Assembly: GCF_006476065.1 (NCBI RefSeq)
Contig: NZ_ML636798.1
Span: 2,182,207 to 2,246,206, forward strand
DNA: 64,000 bases
Source: Cognatiluteimonas lumbrici
Lineage (GTDB): Bacteria; Pseudomonadota; Gammaproteobacteria; Xanthomonadales; Xanthomonadaceae
Reading direction: 5' to 3'
In this document: positions 9,564 through 21,239 of the stretch, piece by piece
How positions within the stretch are numbered: the stretch's first letter is position 1
How the letters are laid out: each line of letters opens with the position of its first letter
Translations under genes and position numbers: made by a program
The notes under the pieces: model-generated
Told to the model about the DNA's origin: nothing
Database searches by the model: none
What the model saw: the letters and a program-made list of their open reading frames with translations, nothing else

Positions 9564-10358
9564 ATGCGACACCTCCGCCAACCCCTGCTGTTCCTGCTGC
9601 TCGCGCTGTGCGCGCTGCCCGCGTTCGCGGCGATGCGCGCCGACCCGGTCGAGTGGACCCTCGGCGACCGGACCTTCCGCGGCGTGCTCGTCTACGACGA
9701 CGCCAACACGATCGCGCGCCCGGGCCTGCTGATGGTGCCCGACTGGATGGGCATGACCGAGGGCGCGATCGACAAGGCCAGGCACATCGCCGGCAGCGAC
9801 TACGTGGTGCTGGTCGCGGACGTCTACGGCAAGGACGCGCAGCCCGCGGACAGCGCCGCCGCGCGCACGCTCACCGGCGCGCTGCGCGATGACCTTCCCA
9901 CGCTGCGCGCGCGCATCGGCAAGGCCCTAGAGGTGCTGCGCGCCAACGCCGCGGGCGCGCCGCTGGATGCCTCGCGGATCGCGGCCTTCGGCTACTGCTT
10001 CGGCGGCACCACCGTGCTCGAGTTGGCGCGCGACGGCGCCGACATCGCCGGCGTGGTCACCTTCCATGGCGGACTCGGAACCAGCCTTCCGGCGAAGGCG
10101 GGCGCGGTGAAGGCCAGCGTGCTGGTGCTCAACGGCGCCGACGACCGCGGAACCGCCGGCGACGTCGCCGGTTTCAAGCAGGAGATGGACGCGGCCGGCG
10201 TGGACTGGCAGTTCGTCGACTTCAGCAGCACCGTGCATTGCTTCGCGCTGCCGGAAGCCGACAGCCCGCCCGGTTGCGTCTACAACCCGCTGTCGGCCGA
10301 GCGCGCGGAGCGGATGATGCGGGGGTTCCTCGCGGAACGCTTCAGCGGTCGCGGCTGA
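9564..10358 (+). CDS. Secreted dienelactone-hydrolase-family protein
   Basis: A 264-residue alpha/beta-hydrolase with a clear signal peptide (hydrophobic stretch RQPLLFLLLALCALPAFA, cleavage near residue 23), so it acts in the periplasm or outside the cell. The dienelactone-hydrolase triad is intact: nucleophile C145 in FGYCFGG, D193 in LNGADDRG and H225 in STVHCFALP. The natural substrate is unknown; the family ranges from dienelactone hydrolases to general esterases. GGAG lies 7 nt before ATG 9564. Its 3' end overlaps the convergent ispB gene by 17 nt. There is no aromatic-degradation context. Confidence 0.82.
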   Translation: MRHLRQPLLFLLLALCALPAFAAMRADPVEWTLGDRTFRGVLVYDDANTIARPGLLMVPDWMGMTEGAIDKARHIAGSDYVVLVADVYGKDAQPADSAAARTLTGALRDDLPTLRARIGKALEVLRANAAGAPLDASRIAAFGYCFGGTTVLELARDGADIAGVVTFHGGLGTSLPAKAGAVKASVLVLNGADDRGTAGDVAGFKQEMDAAGVDWQFVDFSSTVHCFALPEADSPPGCVYNPLSAERAERMMRGFLAERFSGRG

Positions 10359-11391
10359 TGGCGTAGCGCGCCAGCCCGCGCAGGGCGGCCACGTGCGGGC
10401 CGTCCTCGAGGCCGTCGAGCGCGGCCTCGGCCGCCTCGGCGTAGTCGTGGGCGCGGGCGAGGCTGTAGTCGAGGCTGCGCGCCGCGGCGATCGCCTCGAG
10501 CACGGTCGGCATCGCGCTGGCGTCGCCTTCCTCGATCGCCCTGCGCAGCAGTGCGCGGACGGCCTCGTCCGCATGCGCCATCGCGTGGATCAGCGGCAGC
10601 GTCGCCTTGCCCTCGGCGAGGTCGTCGCCCAGGTGCTTGCCGAGCGTCGCCTCGTCGGCCGAGTAGTCGAGCACGTCGTCGGCGATCTGGAAGGCGTAGC
10701 CGAGGTTGAGGCCATAGTCGTGCAGGGCGTCGCAGGTGGCGGCGTCGGCCCCCGCGAGCACCCCGCCCAGCCGGGTCGCGGCGGCGAACAGCACCGCGGT
10801 CTTGCGCTCGATCACCCGCAGGTAGGCGTCCTCGTCGGTGTCCGGGTTGCGCACGTGCAGCAACTGCAGCACTTCGCCTTCGGCGATGCGGTTGGTGGTG
10901 TCGGCGAGGATCCGCTGGACCTCCATCGAGTCCAGCTCGACCATGAGCTGGAAGCTGCGCGAATACAGGAAGTCGCCGACCAGCACGCTGGCCGCGTTGC
11001 CCCACACCGCGTTGGCGGTGCTGCGGCCGCGGCGCAGGTCGGACTCGTCCACAACGTCGTCGTGCAGCAGGGTGGACGTGTGGATGAATTCGATGACCGC
11101 GGCCAGCTGGTGCGCGTCGGCGCCGACGCCGTCGCCACCGGCATCGCGCTTGCCGCAGGCGGCGGCCGCGAGCAGCAGCAGCATCGGGCGCAGGCGCTTG
11201 CCGCCGGCGGCGACGATGTGCTCGGCCACCTGGTTGATGAGCACCACGTCGGAGGCCAGCCGCCGGCGGACCAGCGCGTCCACCCGCGCCATGTCCCCGG
11301 CCGCCAGGGCCTGGATGGCGGACAGGTCGAGCGCGGCGCGATCCCGGGTCGGCCCGGCTTCCGGCGGCCGCGGGGCGGTGGCGTTGTCCAT
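10342..11391 (-). CDS. ispB: Octaprenyl/polyprenyl diphosphate synthase
   Basis: A 349-residue trans-isoprenyl diphosphate synthase that makes the long prenyl tail for ubiquinone. The GGKRLRP substrate motif is at 63-69, the first aspartate-rich motif DDVVD at 111-115 and the second DDVLD at 238-242. This organisation and length fit IspB rather than the shorter IspA. ATG 11391 (MDNATAPRPP) begins the conserved region; a longer in-frame start at 11451 would add a low-complexity tail across the likely promoter. A TATAAT-like -10 on this strand (11419-11424) lies 27 nt upstream, supporting the shorter start. It is divergent from ssb. Confidence 0.9.
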   Translation of the reverse strand: MDNATAPRPPEAGPTRDRAALDLSAIQALAAGDMARVDALVRRRLASDVVLINQVAEHIVAAGGKRLRPMLLLLAAAACGKRDAGGDGVGADAHQLAAVIEFIHTSTLLHDDVVDESDLRRGRSTANAVWGNAASVLVGDFLYSRSFQLMVELDSMEVQRILADTTNRIAEGEVLQLLHVRNPDTDEDAYLRVIERKTAVLFAAATRLGGVLAGADAATCDALHDYGLNLGYAFQIADDVLDYSADEATLGKHLGDDLAEGKATLPLIHAMAHADEAVRALLRRAIEEGDASAMPTVLEAIAAARSLDYSLARAHDYAEAAEAALDGLEDGPHVAALRGLARYAISRDR

Positions 11392-11476
11392 GCGGGGTCC
11401 GTCGTGGGGCGACCCCGGATTATATGGCGTCGCAGGCGCTCGTCCGGGCATCTCCTACGTGGCGCCGGGGCGCCGG

Positions 11477-11504
11477 CTGACGGCGCACGGCCGGCCGCTA
11501 TAAT
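11477..11504 (+). promoter_or_regulatory. Sigma70-type promoter of ssb
   Basis: CTGACG (-35, 11477-11482), a 16 bp spacer and a perfect TATAAT (-10, 11499-11504) lie 45 bp before the ssb start. The perfect -10 stands out in this GC-rich DNA. An oppositely oriented TATAAT (11419-11424) would serve ispB, so the two genes likely use separate promoters in one spacer. Confidence 0.6.
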
Positions 11505-11549
11505 CCAATGTCCCCTGCCCGATCCCGGGCGACACCGGAAGGACAGCCA

Positions 11550-12020
11550 ATGGCCCGCGGCGTGAACAAAGTGATCCTGGTCGGAAACCTCGGCAACGAC
11601 CCCGACATGAAGTACACCCAGGGCGGCATGGCCATCTGCACCCTGTCGCTGGCCACGACCTCGGTGCGCAAGGACAAGGACGGCAACACCCAGGAGCGCA
11701 CCGAGTGGCACCGGGTGAAGCTGTTCGGGAAGCTGGGCGAGATCGCCGGCGAGTACCTGCGCAAGGGCCGCCAGGTCTACATCGAAGGCTCGATCCGCTA
11801 CGACAAGTTCACCGGCCAGGACGGGGTCGAGAAGTACTTCACCGACATCATCGCCGACGAGATGCAGATGCTCGGCGGTGGAGGCGAGGGCGGCGGCCAG
11901 CGCGGCGAGCGCCAGGATCGCCCGCAGCAGCGCAGCGCCCCGGCCCAGCGGCGCGAGGCCCCGCCTGCGTCGAAGGCCGATTTCGGCGAGGACTTCGCCG
12001 ACGACGACATCCCGTTCTGA
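11550..12020 (+). CDS. ssb: Single-stranded DNA-binding protein
   Basis: A 156-residue SSB. An N-terminal OB fold ([19 protein letters not shown], residues 1 to about 112) is followed by a flexible Gly/Gln/Arg-rich linker and the acidic tip DDIPF that recruits replication and repair partners. ATG 11550 has GGAAGGA 6 nt upstream; an upstream in-frame start would add a non-conserved extension. It is followed after 14 nt by rmlB, so rml transcription may partly depend on the ssb promoter. Confidence 0.96.
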   Translation: MARGVNKVILVGNLGNDPDMKYTQGGMAICTLSLATTSVRKDKDGNTQERTEWHRVKLFGKLGEIAGEYLRKGRQVYIEGSIRYDKFTGQDGVEKYFTDIIADEMQMLGGGGEGGGQRGERQDRPQQRSAPAQRREAPPASKADFGEDFADDDIPF

Positions 12021-12034
12021 GCACGGCGGGCGCC

Positions 12035-13090
12035 GTGCAGACCTGGCTTGTCACCGGCGGTGCCGGTTTCATCGGCGGGAACTTCGTGCTCGAGGCGGTG
12101 GCCGCCAGGCAGCGCGTGGTCAACCTCGACGCGCTCACCTACGCCGGCAACCTCGACACCCTGTCGTCGTTGAAGGGGAACGACAACCATGTCTTCGTCC
12201 ATGGCGACATCGGCGATCGCGCGCTGGTGGACGCCCTGCTGCGCGAGCATCGCCCGGACGCGATCCTGAACTTCGCCGCCGAGAGCCACGTCGACCGGTC
12301 CATCGACGGGCCGGGCGCGTTCGTGCAGACCAACGTGGTCGGCACCCTGGCGCTGCTCGAGGCCGCGCGCGACTACTGGAGGTCGCTGGAGGGGACGGCG
12401 CGCGAGGCCTTCCGTTTCCTGCACGTGTCGACCGACGAGGTCTACGGGTCGCTGGGCGAGACCGGCAGGTTCACCGAGACCACCCCCTACGCCCCGAATT
12501 CGCCGTACTCCGCCTCGAAGGCCGCGTCCGACCACCTGGTCCGCGCCTTCCACCACACCTACGGGCTGCCGGTGCTGACCACCAACTGCTCCAACAACTA
12601 CGGTCCGTACCAGTTCCCCGAGAAGCTGATCCCGCTGGTCATCGCCAAGGCGATCGCCGGCGAGCCGCTGCCGATCTACGGCGACGGCAGGAACGTGCGC
12701 GACTGGCTGTACGTCGGTGACCATTGCAGCGCAATCCGCGCCGTGCTTGAGCGGGGCCGCGTCGGCGAGACCTACAACGTGGGCGGCGACGCCGAGATGC
12801 AGAACATCCAGGTGGTCGAGACGATCTGCGCGCTGCTGGACGAGCGCCGTCCGCGCGAGGACGGCAAGCCGCGCAAGTCGCAGATCACATACGTCAAGGA
12901 CCGCCCGGGGCATGACCGCCGCTACGCGATCGACGCGGGCAAGCTGAAGTCGGAACTCGGCTGGTCGCCCGCGCACAGCTTCGCCCAAGGCATTGCCGAC
13001 ACCGTGGACTGGTACCTGGCCAACCAGCCGTGGGTCCAGCGGGTGCTCGACGGCAGCTACCGGCTCGAGCGCATCGGGGCGGCGGCATGA
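12035..13090 (+). CDS. rmlB: dTDP-glucose 4,6-dehydratase
   Basis: The second enzyme of dTDP-L-rhamnose synthesis, 351 residues, of the extended short-chain dehydrogenase family. The NAD-binding loop is TGGAGFIGG at 7-15. The catalytic region has the STDEVYG motif (Asp-Glu of the dehydratase) and YSASKAASD (Tyr-xxx-Lys). The sugar-nucleotide region [14 protein letters not shown] is characteristic of RmlB. The start is GTG 12035, aligned to the family N-terminus. It opens the rmlBACD cluster, whose genes overlap by ATGA or lie within 10 nt. Confidence 0.95.
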   Translation: MQTWLVTGGAGFIGGNFVLEAVAARQRVVNLDALTYAGNLDTLSSLKGNDNHVFVHGDIGDRALVDALLREHRPDAILNFAAESHVDRSIDGPGAFVQTNVVGTLALLEAARDYWRSLEGTAREAFRFLHVSTDEVYGSLGETGRFTETTPYAPNSPYSASKAASDHLVRAFHHTYGLPVLTTNCSNNYGPYQFPEKLIPLVIAKAIAGEPLPIYGDGRNVRDWLYVGDHCSAIRAVLERGRVGETYNVGGDAEMQNIQVVETICALLDERRPREDGKPRKSQITYVKDRPGHDRRYAIDAGKLKSELGWSPAHSFAQGIADTVDWYLANQPWVQRVLDGSYRLERIGAAA

Positions 13091-13977
13091 CGCAACGCAA
13101 GGGCATCATCCTGGCCGGCGGCTCCGGTACCCGGCTGTATCCGATCACCCGCGCGATCAGCAAGCAGCTGCTGCCGGTGTTCGACAAGCCGATGATCTAC
13201 TACCCGCTGAGCGTGCTGATGCTGGCCGGCATCCGCGAGGTGCTGGTCATCAACACGCCCCACGAGCAGGCCTTGTTCCAGCAGCTGCTCGGCGACGGCT
13301 CGCAGTGGGGCATGAAGATCGAATACGCGGTGCAGCCCAATCCCGATGGCCTCGCCCAGGCCTTCCTGATCGGCCGCGAGTTCCTGGATGGCGCGCCCAG
13401 CTGCCTGGTGCTCGGCGACAACATCTTCTACGGCCACGGGCTGACCGAGGTCCTCCGCCGCGCGAGCGCGCAGGAGCACGGCGCAACCGTGTTCGGCTAC
13501 TACGTGCGCGACCCGGAACGCTATGGCGTCGCCGAGTTCGACGCCAGCGGCAAGGTGGTCGGGCTGGAGGAGAAGCCGGCGAAGCCGCGCTCGAACTACG
13601 CCGTCACCGGCCTCTACTTCTACGACGGCCGCGCCAGCGACTTCGCCGCCGGCCTGCAACCGTCCGCGCGCGGCGAGCTGGAGATCACCGACCTCAACCG
13701 CTGCTACCTCGAGGAGGGCAGCCTGCAGCTCGAACGCCTCGGCCGCGGCTACGCTTGGCTGGATACCGGCACCCACGAATCACTGGTCGAAGCCTCGAGC
13801 TACGTGGAGACCATCGAGAAGCGCCAGGGCCTGCGCGTGTGCTGTCCCGAGGAGATCGCCTGGAGCAACCGCTGGATCGACGATGCGCAGCTGCGCGCGC
13901 TGGCCCAACCGCTGGAGAAGAGCGGCTACGGCCGCTATCTCCTCGACCTGCTGGAGCGCGGGACCATCGTCGAATGA
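13087..13977 (+). CDS. rmlA: Glucose-1-phosphate thymidylyltransferase
   Basis: First committed enzyme of dTDP-L-rhamnose synthesis (glucose-1-P + dTTP to dTDP-glucose). At 296 residues it has the usual RmlA length. The nucleotidyltransferase signature [20 protein letters not shown] is at residues 9-28, with the metal/sugar site VLGDNIFYG and the EEKP loop ([11 protein letters not shown]) further on. The ATG overlaps the rmlB stop (ATGA), which indicates translational coupling. Product feedback by dTDP-rhamnose is known for the family. Confidence 0.96.
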   Translation: MTQRKGIILAGGSGTRLYPITRAISKQLLPVFDKPMIYYPLSVLMLAGIREVLVINTPHEQALFQQLLGDGSQWGMKIEYAVQPNPDGLAQAFLIGREFLDGAPSCLVLGDNIFYGHGLTEVLRRASAQEHGATVFGYYVRDPERYGVAEFDASGKVVGLEEKPAKPRSNYAVTGLYFYDGRASDFAAGLQPSARGELEITDLNRCYLEEGSLQLERLGRGYAWLDTGTHESLVEASSYVETIEKRQGLRVCCPEEIAWSNRWIDDAQLRALAQPLEKSGYGRYLLDLLERGTIVE

Positions 13978-14531
13978 AGGTGATCGAGACCGGACTGCCG
14001 GGCTGCCTGGTGCTGGAACCGAAGGTGTTCGGCGATGCGCGCGGCTTCTTCTACGAGTCGTTCAACCGCGACAAGCTGGCCGCGGCCGGCCTGTCCATGC
14101 AGTTCGTGCAGGGCAACGTCTCCCGTTCCAGCGAGGGCGTGCTGCGCGGGCTGCATTTCCAGAACCCGAAGGCGCAGGGCAAGCTGGTGAGCGTGCTCGA
14201 AGGCGAAGTCTGGGACGTCGCGGTGGACATCCGCCGCGGTTCGCCGACCTTCGGCCAGTGGGAAGCCGTGCTGCTCAGTGCCGAGAACAAGCGCCACTTC
14301 TGGATCCCGGAAGGCTTCGCGCACGGCTTCGTCGTGTTGAGCGCGCAGGCGCTGTTCACCTACCTGTGCACCGACACCTACGCGCCGGAAGCCGACGCGG
14401 GCATCCGCTGGGACGACCCGGAACTGGCGATCGACTGGCCAATCTCGCGCCCGCTGCTGTCCGACAAGGACGCGAAGCTGCCGCTGCTGGCGGACCTGCC
14501 GCGCGAGCGACTTCCGGAATTCGTGGGCTGA
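13974..14531 (+). CDS. rmlC: dTDP-4-dehydrorhamnose 3,5-epimerase
   Basis: A 185-residue cupin-fold epimerase acting on dTDP-4-keto-6-deoxyglucose. The RmlC signature is present: RGLHFQ with the catalytic histidine, [18 protein letters not shown] with the partner Asp, and the active-site region PEGFAHGF. Its start overlaps the rmlA stop (ATGA). The position between rmlA and rmlD in the BACD order is common in xanthomonads. Confidence 0.95.
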   Translation: MKVIETGLPGCLVLEPKVFGDARGFFYESFNRDKLAAAGLSMQFVQGNVSRSSEGVLRGLHFQNPKAQGKLVSVLEGEVWDVAVDIRRGSPTFGQWEAVLLSAENKRHFWIPEGFAHGFVVLSAQALFTYLCTDTYAPEADAGIRWDDPELAIDWPISRPLLSDKDAKLPLLADLPRERLPEFVG

Positions 14532-14539
14532 AGGCGCGC

Positions 14540-15442
14540 ATGCGCTTGCTCCTGCTCGGCGGCAACGGCCAGGTCGGCACCGAGCTGCGGCGCAGCCTGG
14601 CGCCGCTCGGCGAGGTGGTGGTCGGTACCCGTGACGGCCGCCTGGGCGACGGCATGGCCTGCGAGGTCGCCGACCTGGACCAGCCCGGCACGCTCGCCGG
14701 CCTGGTCGCCCGCATGGCGCCCGACGTCGTGGTCAACGCTGCCGCCCACACCCAGGTGGACAAGGCCGAGACCGAACCCGAGGCAGCGTTCCGCGCCAAC
14801 GCGGAAGCGCCGGGGGTCCTGGCCGAAGCCTGCCGCAAGCGCGACGCCCTGCTGGTGCATTACTCCACCGACTACGTCTTCGACGGCCGTGGCACGCGGC
14901 CCTACCGCGAGGACGACCCGGTGGCGCCGCTCGGCGTGTACGGCGCGAGCAAGCTGGCGGGCGAGCAGGCGATCCGCGCCAGCGGCGCGCGCCACCTGGT
15001 GTTCCGCACCGCGTGGGTGTACGCGGCGCACGGCCGCAACTTCCTGCGCACGATGCTGCGGCTTGCGGGCGAGCGCGACGAGCTTCGCGTGGTCGCCGAC
15101 CAGCGCGGAACACCCACGCCTGCAGGCCTGATCGCCGACGTCACCGCACGGGTACTCTCGGCTGCGCCCGCGCGATCCGGGCTGTGGCACCTGACGCCGA
15201 CCGGCGAGACCAGCTGGCACGGTTTCGCCACGGCCATCGTCGAGCGCGCCCACGCCCTCGGAATGATCGACCGCAAGCCGGTCGTCACTGCGATCGCCAC
15301 GTCCGACTACCCGACGCCCGCGGCACGTCCCGGGTACTCGGTCCTCGATTGCGCCAGGCTGCAGCAGGACTTCGGCATCGAGCTTCCGGACTGGCACCAG
15401 GGCCTCGAAAGCACCTTGTCCGGAAGCGTTTCCGCTACCTGA
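14540..15442 (+). CDS. rmlD: dTDP-4-dehydrorhamnose reductase
   Basis: Final step of dTDP-L-rhamnose synthesis, 300 residues. The NAD(P)-binding loop is LLLLGGNGQVGTEL near the N-terminus. NAAAHTQVDKAETE, the catalytic STDYVFDG and YGASKLAGE (Tyr-xxx-Lys) are the RmlD hallmarks. It starts 8 nt after rmlC and its stop overlaps by 8 nt the stop of the convergent peptide transporter. The rhamnose is presumably for LPS or exopolysaccharide, but no glycosyltransferases lie in the window. Confidence 0.95.
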   Translation: MRLLLLGGNGQVGTELRRSLAPLGEVVVGTRDGRLGDGMACEVADLDQPGTLAGLVARMAPDVVVNAAAHTQVDKAETEPEAAFRANAEAPGVLAEACRKRDALLVHYSTDYVFDGRGTRPYREDDPVAPLGVYGASKLAGEQAIRASGARHLVFRTAWVYAAHGRNFLRTMLRLAGERDELRVVADQRGTPTPAGLIADVTARVLSAAPARSGLWHLTPTGETSWHGFATAIVERAHALGMIDRKPVVTAIATSDYPTPAARPGYSVLDCARLQQDFGIELPDWHQGLESTLSGSVSAT

Positions 15443-17132
15443 CCCCGTGCATCCAGCGCCGCAGCAGCGGCGCGAGGACCAGGAACACGAGTGCGCTGCC
15501 CAGGCCGATCCACAGCAGCAACTCGAACAGGTTGCCGTAGGTGGCGGCCGCCGAGACCAGGTCGATGTCGCCGGACTCGGGCACGTCGAGCGAGGCCAGC
15601 TTGCCGAACTCGGCGGCGAGCATTTCCGAATACGCCGTGGCCAGCCAGAACCCGCCCATCATCAGGCCCACCACCCGCGCGACCGACAGCTGGGTGACCG
15701 CCGACAGCCCGATCGGCGACAGGCACATCTCGCCGATCTCCAGCACGAAATAGGCCAGCACCAGCCACCACACGCTCGCCATCACCCCGTCGCCGGCGAC
15801 CTTGGCCGCGGCCATCAAAGGCAGGAAGGCGAGCGCCGCGAACAGCAGCCCGATCGCGCTCTTCATCGGCTTGGACGGGTTCCGGCCGCGCTTCTCCAGC
15901 CACGGCCACAGCCAGGCGAACAGCGGCGACAGCAGGACGATGAAGAACGAGCCGAGGAAGGTCAGCGAGCCGGCGGTCTGCGGGACCAGCACCACGTCGC
16001 GGAAGCAGGCGACGGCCATCGCCGCGACCAGCAACCCGACCATCGCGCGCGCCGGTCCGCGCGCGCCGCGGTCGCTGGCCTTCAGGGCCACGATCATCAG
16101 CACCGGCGCCGCCGCCATCGTGTACAGCGACCAGGGCAGGGTGCCGCTGGCGTCGCTCACCAGCGACGGGAACAGGTCCTTGGTCATCAGCCGGTCGGTG
16201 AAGGTGAGCCACGAGCCGTAGGTCTGCTCGTACAGGGTGAAGAACACCAGCACGCCCAGGATCATCACCAGCAGCGACAGCATCTGCTCGCGCTCCACCC
16301 GGCTGCAGTGGCGGACCAGGAACCACACGAACCACAGGCCGAACGCCAGCGCCACCAGGTGCATCGCGCCCTGCACGGTCCAGGTGCGCTGGATGAGCTG
16401 CCACACCAGCAGCACGCCGCCCGCGGAGCCGAGGTAGATCCACCACTCGCGTGCCAGCGGGCCGATCCGCTCGACCAGCAGCGACGGGTCGCGCGGCTCG
16501 GCGTGGCCGTGCAGGTAGCGCTGACCCCACAGGAACATCGCCAGCCCCGCGACCATGCCGATGCCGGCCGCCCCGAAGCCGTACTTCCAGCCGTAGGTTT
16601 CGCCCAGGAAGGCGCAGATCAGGCCGGCGAACAGGCCGCCGACGTTGATCCCGGCGTAGAACAGGGTGAAGCCGGAATCCCGGCGCGGATCGTCCTCCGC
16701 GTACAGCTTGCCGACGATGGTGGAGATGTTCGGCTTGAGGAAGCCCACGCCCATGATGATCAGCGCCAGCGACAGGTAGAACACCTGCAGGGCGCCCTCG
16801 TCGCGGACCACCACCCCGTCCACGATCCGGGCGTCGGTCCCCTCGACCGCCATGCCCAGGTGGCCGAGGCACAGCAGCACCCCGCCCAGCACCACCGCCT
16901 TGCGCATGCCCAGCCAGCGGTCCGCGACCAGCCCGCCGACCACCGGCACGGCGTAGACCAGGCCGCCGTAGGCGCCGATCAGCCCGTAGCCCATGTCGTC
17001 GCTGAATCCGTGGTGCTTCAGCAGGTACAGCAGCAGCAGCGCCTTCATCCCGTAGAAGGAAAAGCGCTCCCACATTTCCGTGAAGAAGCAGACGAAGACG
17101 CCTTTCGGGTGGCCCAGGAAGTCGTCGTGCAT
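15435..17132 (-). CDS. POT-family proton-dependent di/tripeptide transporter
   Basis: A 565-residue inner-membrane symporter of the POT/PTR2 family, with about 12-14 hydrophobic helices. The diagnostic ExxER motif of helix 1 is seen as FTEMWERFSFYG (E19, E22, R23), and FYAGINVGG is the PTR2 signature. It imports short peptides with protons. ATG 17132 is chosen because an upstream in-frame start would add about 54 non-conserved residues across the spacer with the divergent OPT gene. With the OPT transporter and the S9 peptidase nearby, it forms a peptide-utilisation group. Confidence 0.92.
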   Translation of the reverse strand: MHDDFLGHPKGVFVCFFTEMWERFSFYGMKALLLLYLLKHHGFSDDMGYGLIGAYGGLVYAVPVVGGLVADRWLGMRKAVVLGGVLLCLGHLGMAVEGTDARIVDGVVVRDEGALQVFYLSLALIIMGVGFLKPNISTIVGKLYAEDDPRRDSGFTLFYAGINVGGLFAGLICAFLGETYGWKYGFGAAGIGMVAGLAMFLWGQRYLHGHAEPRDPSLLVERIGPLAREWWIYLGSAGGVLLVWQLIQRTWTVQGAMHLVALAFGLWFVWFLVRHCSRVEREQMLSLLVMILGVLVFFTLYEQTYGSWLTFTDRLMTKDLFPSLVSDASGTLPWSLYTMAAAPVLMIVALKASDRGARGPARAMVGLLVAAMAVACFRDVVLVPQTAGSLTFLGSFFIVLLSPLFAWLWPWLEKRGRNPSKPMKSAIGLLFAALAFLPLMAAAKVAGDGVMASVWWLVLAYFVLEIGEMCLSPIGLSAVTQLSVARVVGLMMGGFWLATAYSEMLAAEFGKLASLDVPESGDIDLVSAAATYGNLFELLLWIGLGSALVFLVLAPLLRRWMHGVR

Positions 17133-17190
17133 CGGCCGAGTATAGATGCCATCATCACGGGGTTGCCCAACCGGCGGGGAGTCCCATCCG

Positions 17191-19167
17191 ATGAGCGCCA
17201 CCAATCCGAACACGGCCCCGACGCGGGTGCCGCAGCTGACCTTCCGTGCCATCGTGCTGGCGATCATCCTCGCGGTGATCCTGGCCGCGGCCAATGCCTA
17301 CCTCGGCCTGTTCGCCGGCCTGACGATCGCCACCGCGATCCCGGCGGCGGTCGTGTCCATGGGCGTGCTGCGGCTGCTGGGGGGCGGCACCATCCTCGAG
17401 AACAACATCGTGCAGACCGGCGCCTCGGCCGGCAGCTCGATCGCCGCGGGCGTGATCTTCACCATCCCCGCGCTGATCATCCTCGGCTACTGGGACGACT
17501 TCCGCTATTCCTGGGTGCTGGCGATCGCCGGCCTCGGCGGCCTGCTCGGCGTGCTGTTCTCGGTGCCGCTGCGGCGCACGATGATCGTCGAGGACCCGCT
17601 GCCGTTCCCCGAGGGCAAGGCCGCGGCCGAAGTGCTGAAGGCCGGCGAGAACCCCGGTCCCGGGCTCAAGCTGCTCGGCTTCTCCGCGGTGATCGGCGGC
17701 CTGTTCAAGCTCGCCGCCGCCAGCGGCCTGCGCATGCTGCCCGATACCGCCGCCGGCGCCGGCTTCTTCGGCCGCTACCTCGGCTACATGGGCACCAACC
17801 TGTCGCCGGCGCTGCTCGGCGTCGGCTACATCGTCGGCCTCAACATCGGCATCGTGGTGCTGTCCGGCAGCATCCTGTCCTGGCACATCGCGATCCCGAT
17901 CTACCACGCGTTCTTCCAGGGGGCCGACCCCGCGCTCGCGGCCTCGATCGCCGGCGCCTCGGCCGAGGACGCCGCGTTCGCGGTGTGGAGCGCCAAGATC
18001 CGCTACCTGGGCGTCGGCGCAATGCTGGTCGGCGGCATCTGGACCCTGTTCTCGCTGCGCAAGTCGCTGGTCTCCGGCATCCGCAGCGGCATCGCCGCCG
18101 CGCGCAAGAACACCGGCACGGTCATCGCCGAGACCGAGCGCGACCTGCCGATGAAGTGGATGCTGGTGGCGCTGGTCGCGTTCGTGGTGCCGCTGGCGCT
18201 TCTGTACCAGGCCATCGTCGGCCAGTGGACGGTCAGCATCCCGATGACCATCATCATGATCGTCGCAGGCTTCCTGTTCGTGTCGGTGTCGGCCTACCTC
18301 GCCGGCCTGGTCGGCTCCTCGAACAACCCGGTGTCCGGCATCACCATCGCCACGATCCTGTTCGCCGCCGTGGTGCTGATGCTGCTGCTCGGCCGCGACT
18401 CGCAGATCGGCGCGGTGGCCGCGATCATGATCGGCGCCGTGGTCTGCTGCGCGGCGGCGGTCGGCGGAGACAACCTGCAGGACCTCAAGGCCGGCTACAT
18501 CGTCGGTGCCACGCCGTGGAAGCAGCAGCTGATGCTGATGATCGGCGCGTTCTCGTGCGCGCTGATCATGGCGCCGGTGCTCGACCTGCTGGCCGAGGCC
18601 TATGGCATCGGCGCGCCCACCGCCGAGCACCCGAACCCGCTGTCGGCGCCGCAGGCGACCCTGATGGCCTCGGTCGCGAAGGGCATGTTCGGTGGCGAGC
18701 TGCCGTGGACCATGATCGCGATCGGCGGCGTGGTCGGCGCGGTGATCATCGCGATCGACGGCTGGCTGAAGTCGCGCAACTCCAGCTTCCGCGTGCCGGT
18801 GCTGGCCGCGGCCATCGGCATCTACCTGCCGCTGGAACTGATGGTGCCGATCTTCCTCGGCGGCCTGCTGGCGTACTTCGTCGAGCGCCGCCATGGCGCC
18901 GTCGGGACCGCCGACGAGTCGCTGCGCGACCGCATCCACCGCCCCGGCACGCTGTTCGCCGCCGGCCTGATCACCGGCGAGGCGCTGATGGGCATCTTCA
19001 TCGCGATCCCGATCGTGGCCAGCGGCCGGGCCGACGTGCTGGCGCTGCCGGAAGGCTGGCAGTTCGGCAAGTGGGTCGGACTGGCCGTGCTGGCCGTGGT
19101 CGCGTGGCTGCTGTACCGCAGCGGCACCAAACGCTCGCTCGGCGACGTCGAGCCGGGCCCGCTCTGA
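17191..19167 (+). CDS. OPT-family oligopeptide transporter
   Basis: A 658-residue polytopic membrane protein of the OPT family, with around 16 hydrophobic helices. Family features include the N-terminal RAIVLAIILAVILAAANAYLG region, the conserved LPFPEGKAAAEVLKAGE motif and QDLKAGYIVGATPWKQQ. Bacterial OPTs are thought to carry oligopeptides or metal chelates; the substrate is not evident. ATG 17191 follows a GGGGAG-like ribosome site. The secreted peptidase gene starts 11 nt downstream with its own AAGGAGA, so the two are almost certainly co-transcribed. Confidence 0.9.
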   Translation: MSATNPNTAPTRVPQLTFRAIVLAIILAVILAAANAYLGLFAGLTIATAIPAAVVSMGVLRLLGGGTILENNIVQTGASAGSSIAAGVIFTIPALIILGYWDDFRYSWVLAIAGLGGLLGVLFSVPLRRTMIVEDPLPFPEGKAAAEVLKAGENPGPGLKLLGFSAVIGGLFKLAAASGLRMLPDTAAGAGFFGRYLGYMGTNLSPALLGVGYIVGLNIGIVVLSGSILSWHIAIPIYHAFFQGADPALAASIAGASAEDAAFAVWSAKIRYLGVGAMLVGGIWTLFSLRKSLVSGIRSGIAAARKNTGTVIAETERDLPMKWMLVALVAFVVPLALLYQAIVGQWTVSIPMTIIMIVAGFLFVSVSAYLAGLVGSSNNPVSGITIATILFAAVVLMLLLGRDSQIGAVAAIMIGAVVCCAAAVGGDNLQDLKAGYIVGATPWKQQLMLMIGAFSCALIMAPVLDLLAEAYGIGAPTAEHPNPLSAPQATLMASVAKGMFGGELPWTMIAIGGVVGAVIIAIDGWLKSRNSSFRVPVLAAAIGIYLPLELMVPIFLGGLLAYFVERRHGAVGTADESLRDRIHRPGTLFAAGLITGEALMGIFIAIPIVASGRADVLALPEGWQFGKWVGLAVLAVVAWLLYRSGTKRSLGDVEPGPL

Positions 19168-19178
19168 AGGAGACGACG

Positions 19179-21236
<2,058 letters not shown>

Positions 21237-21239
21237 GCG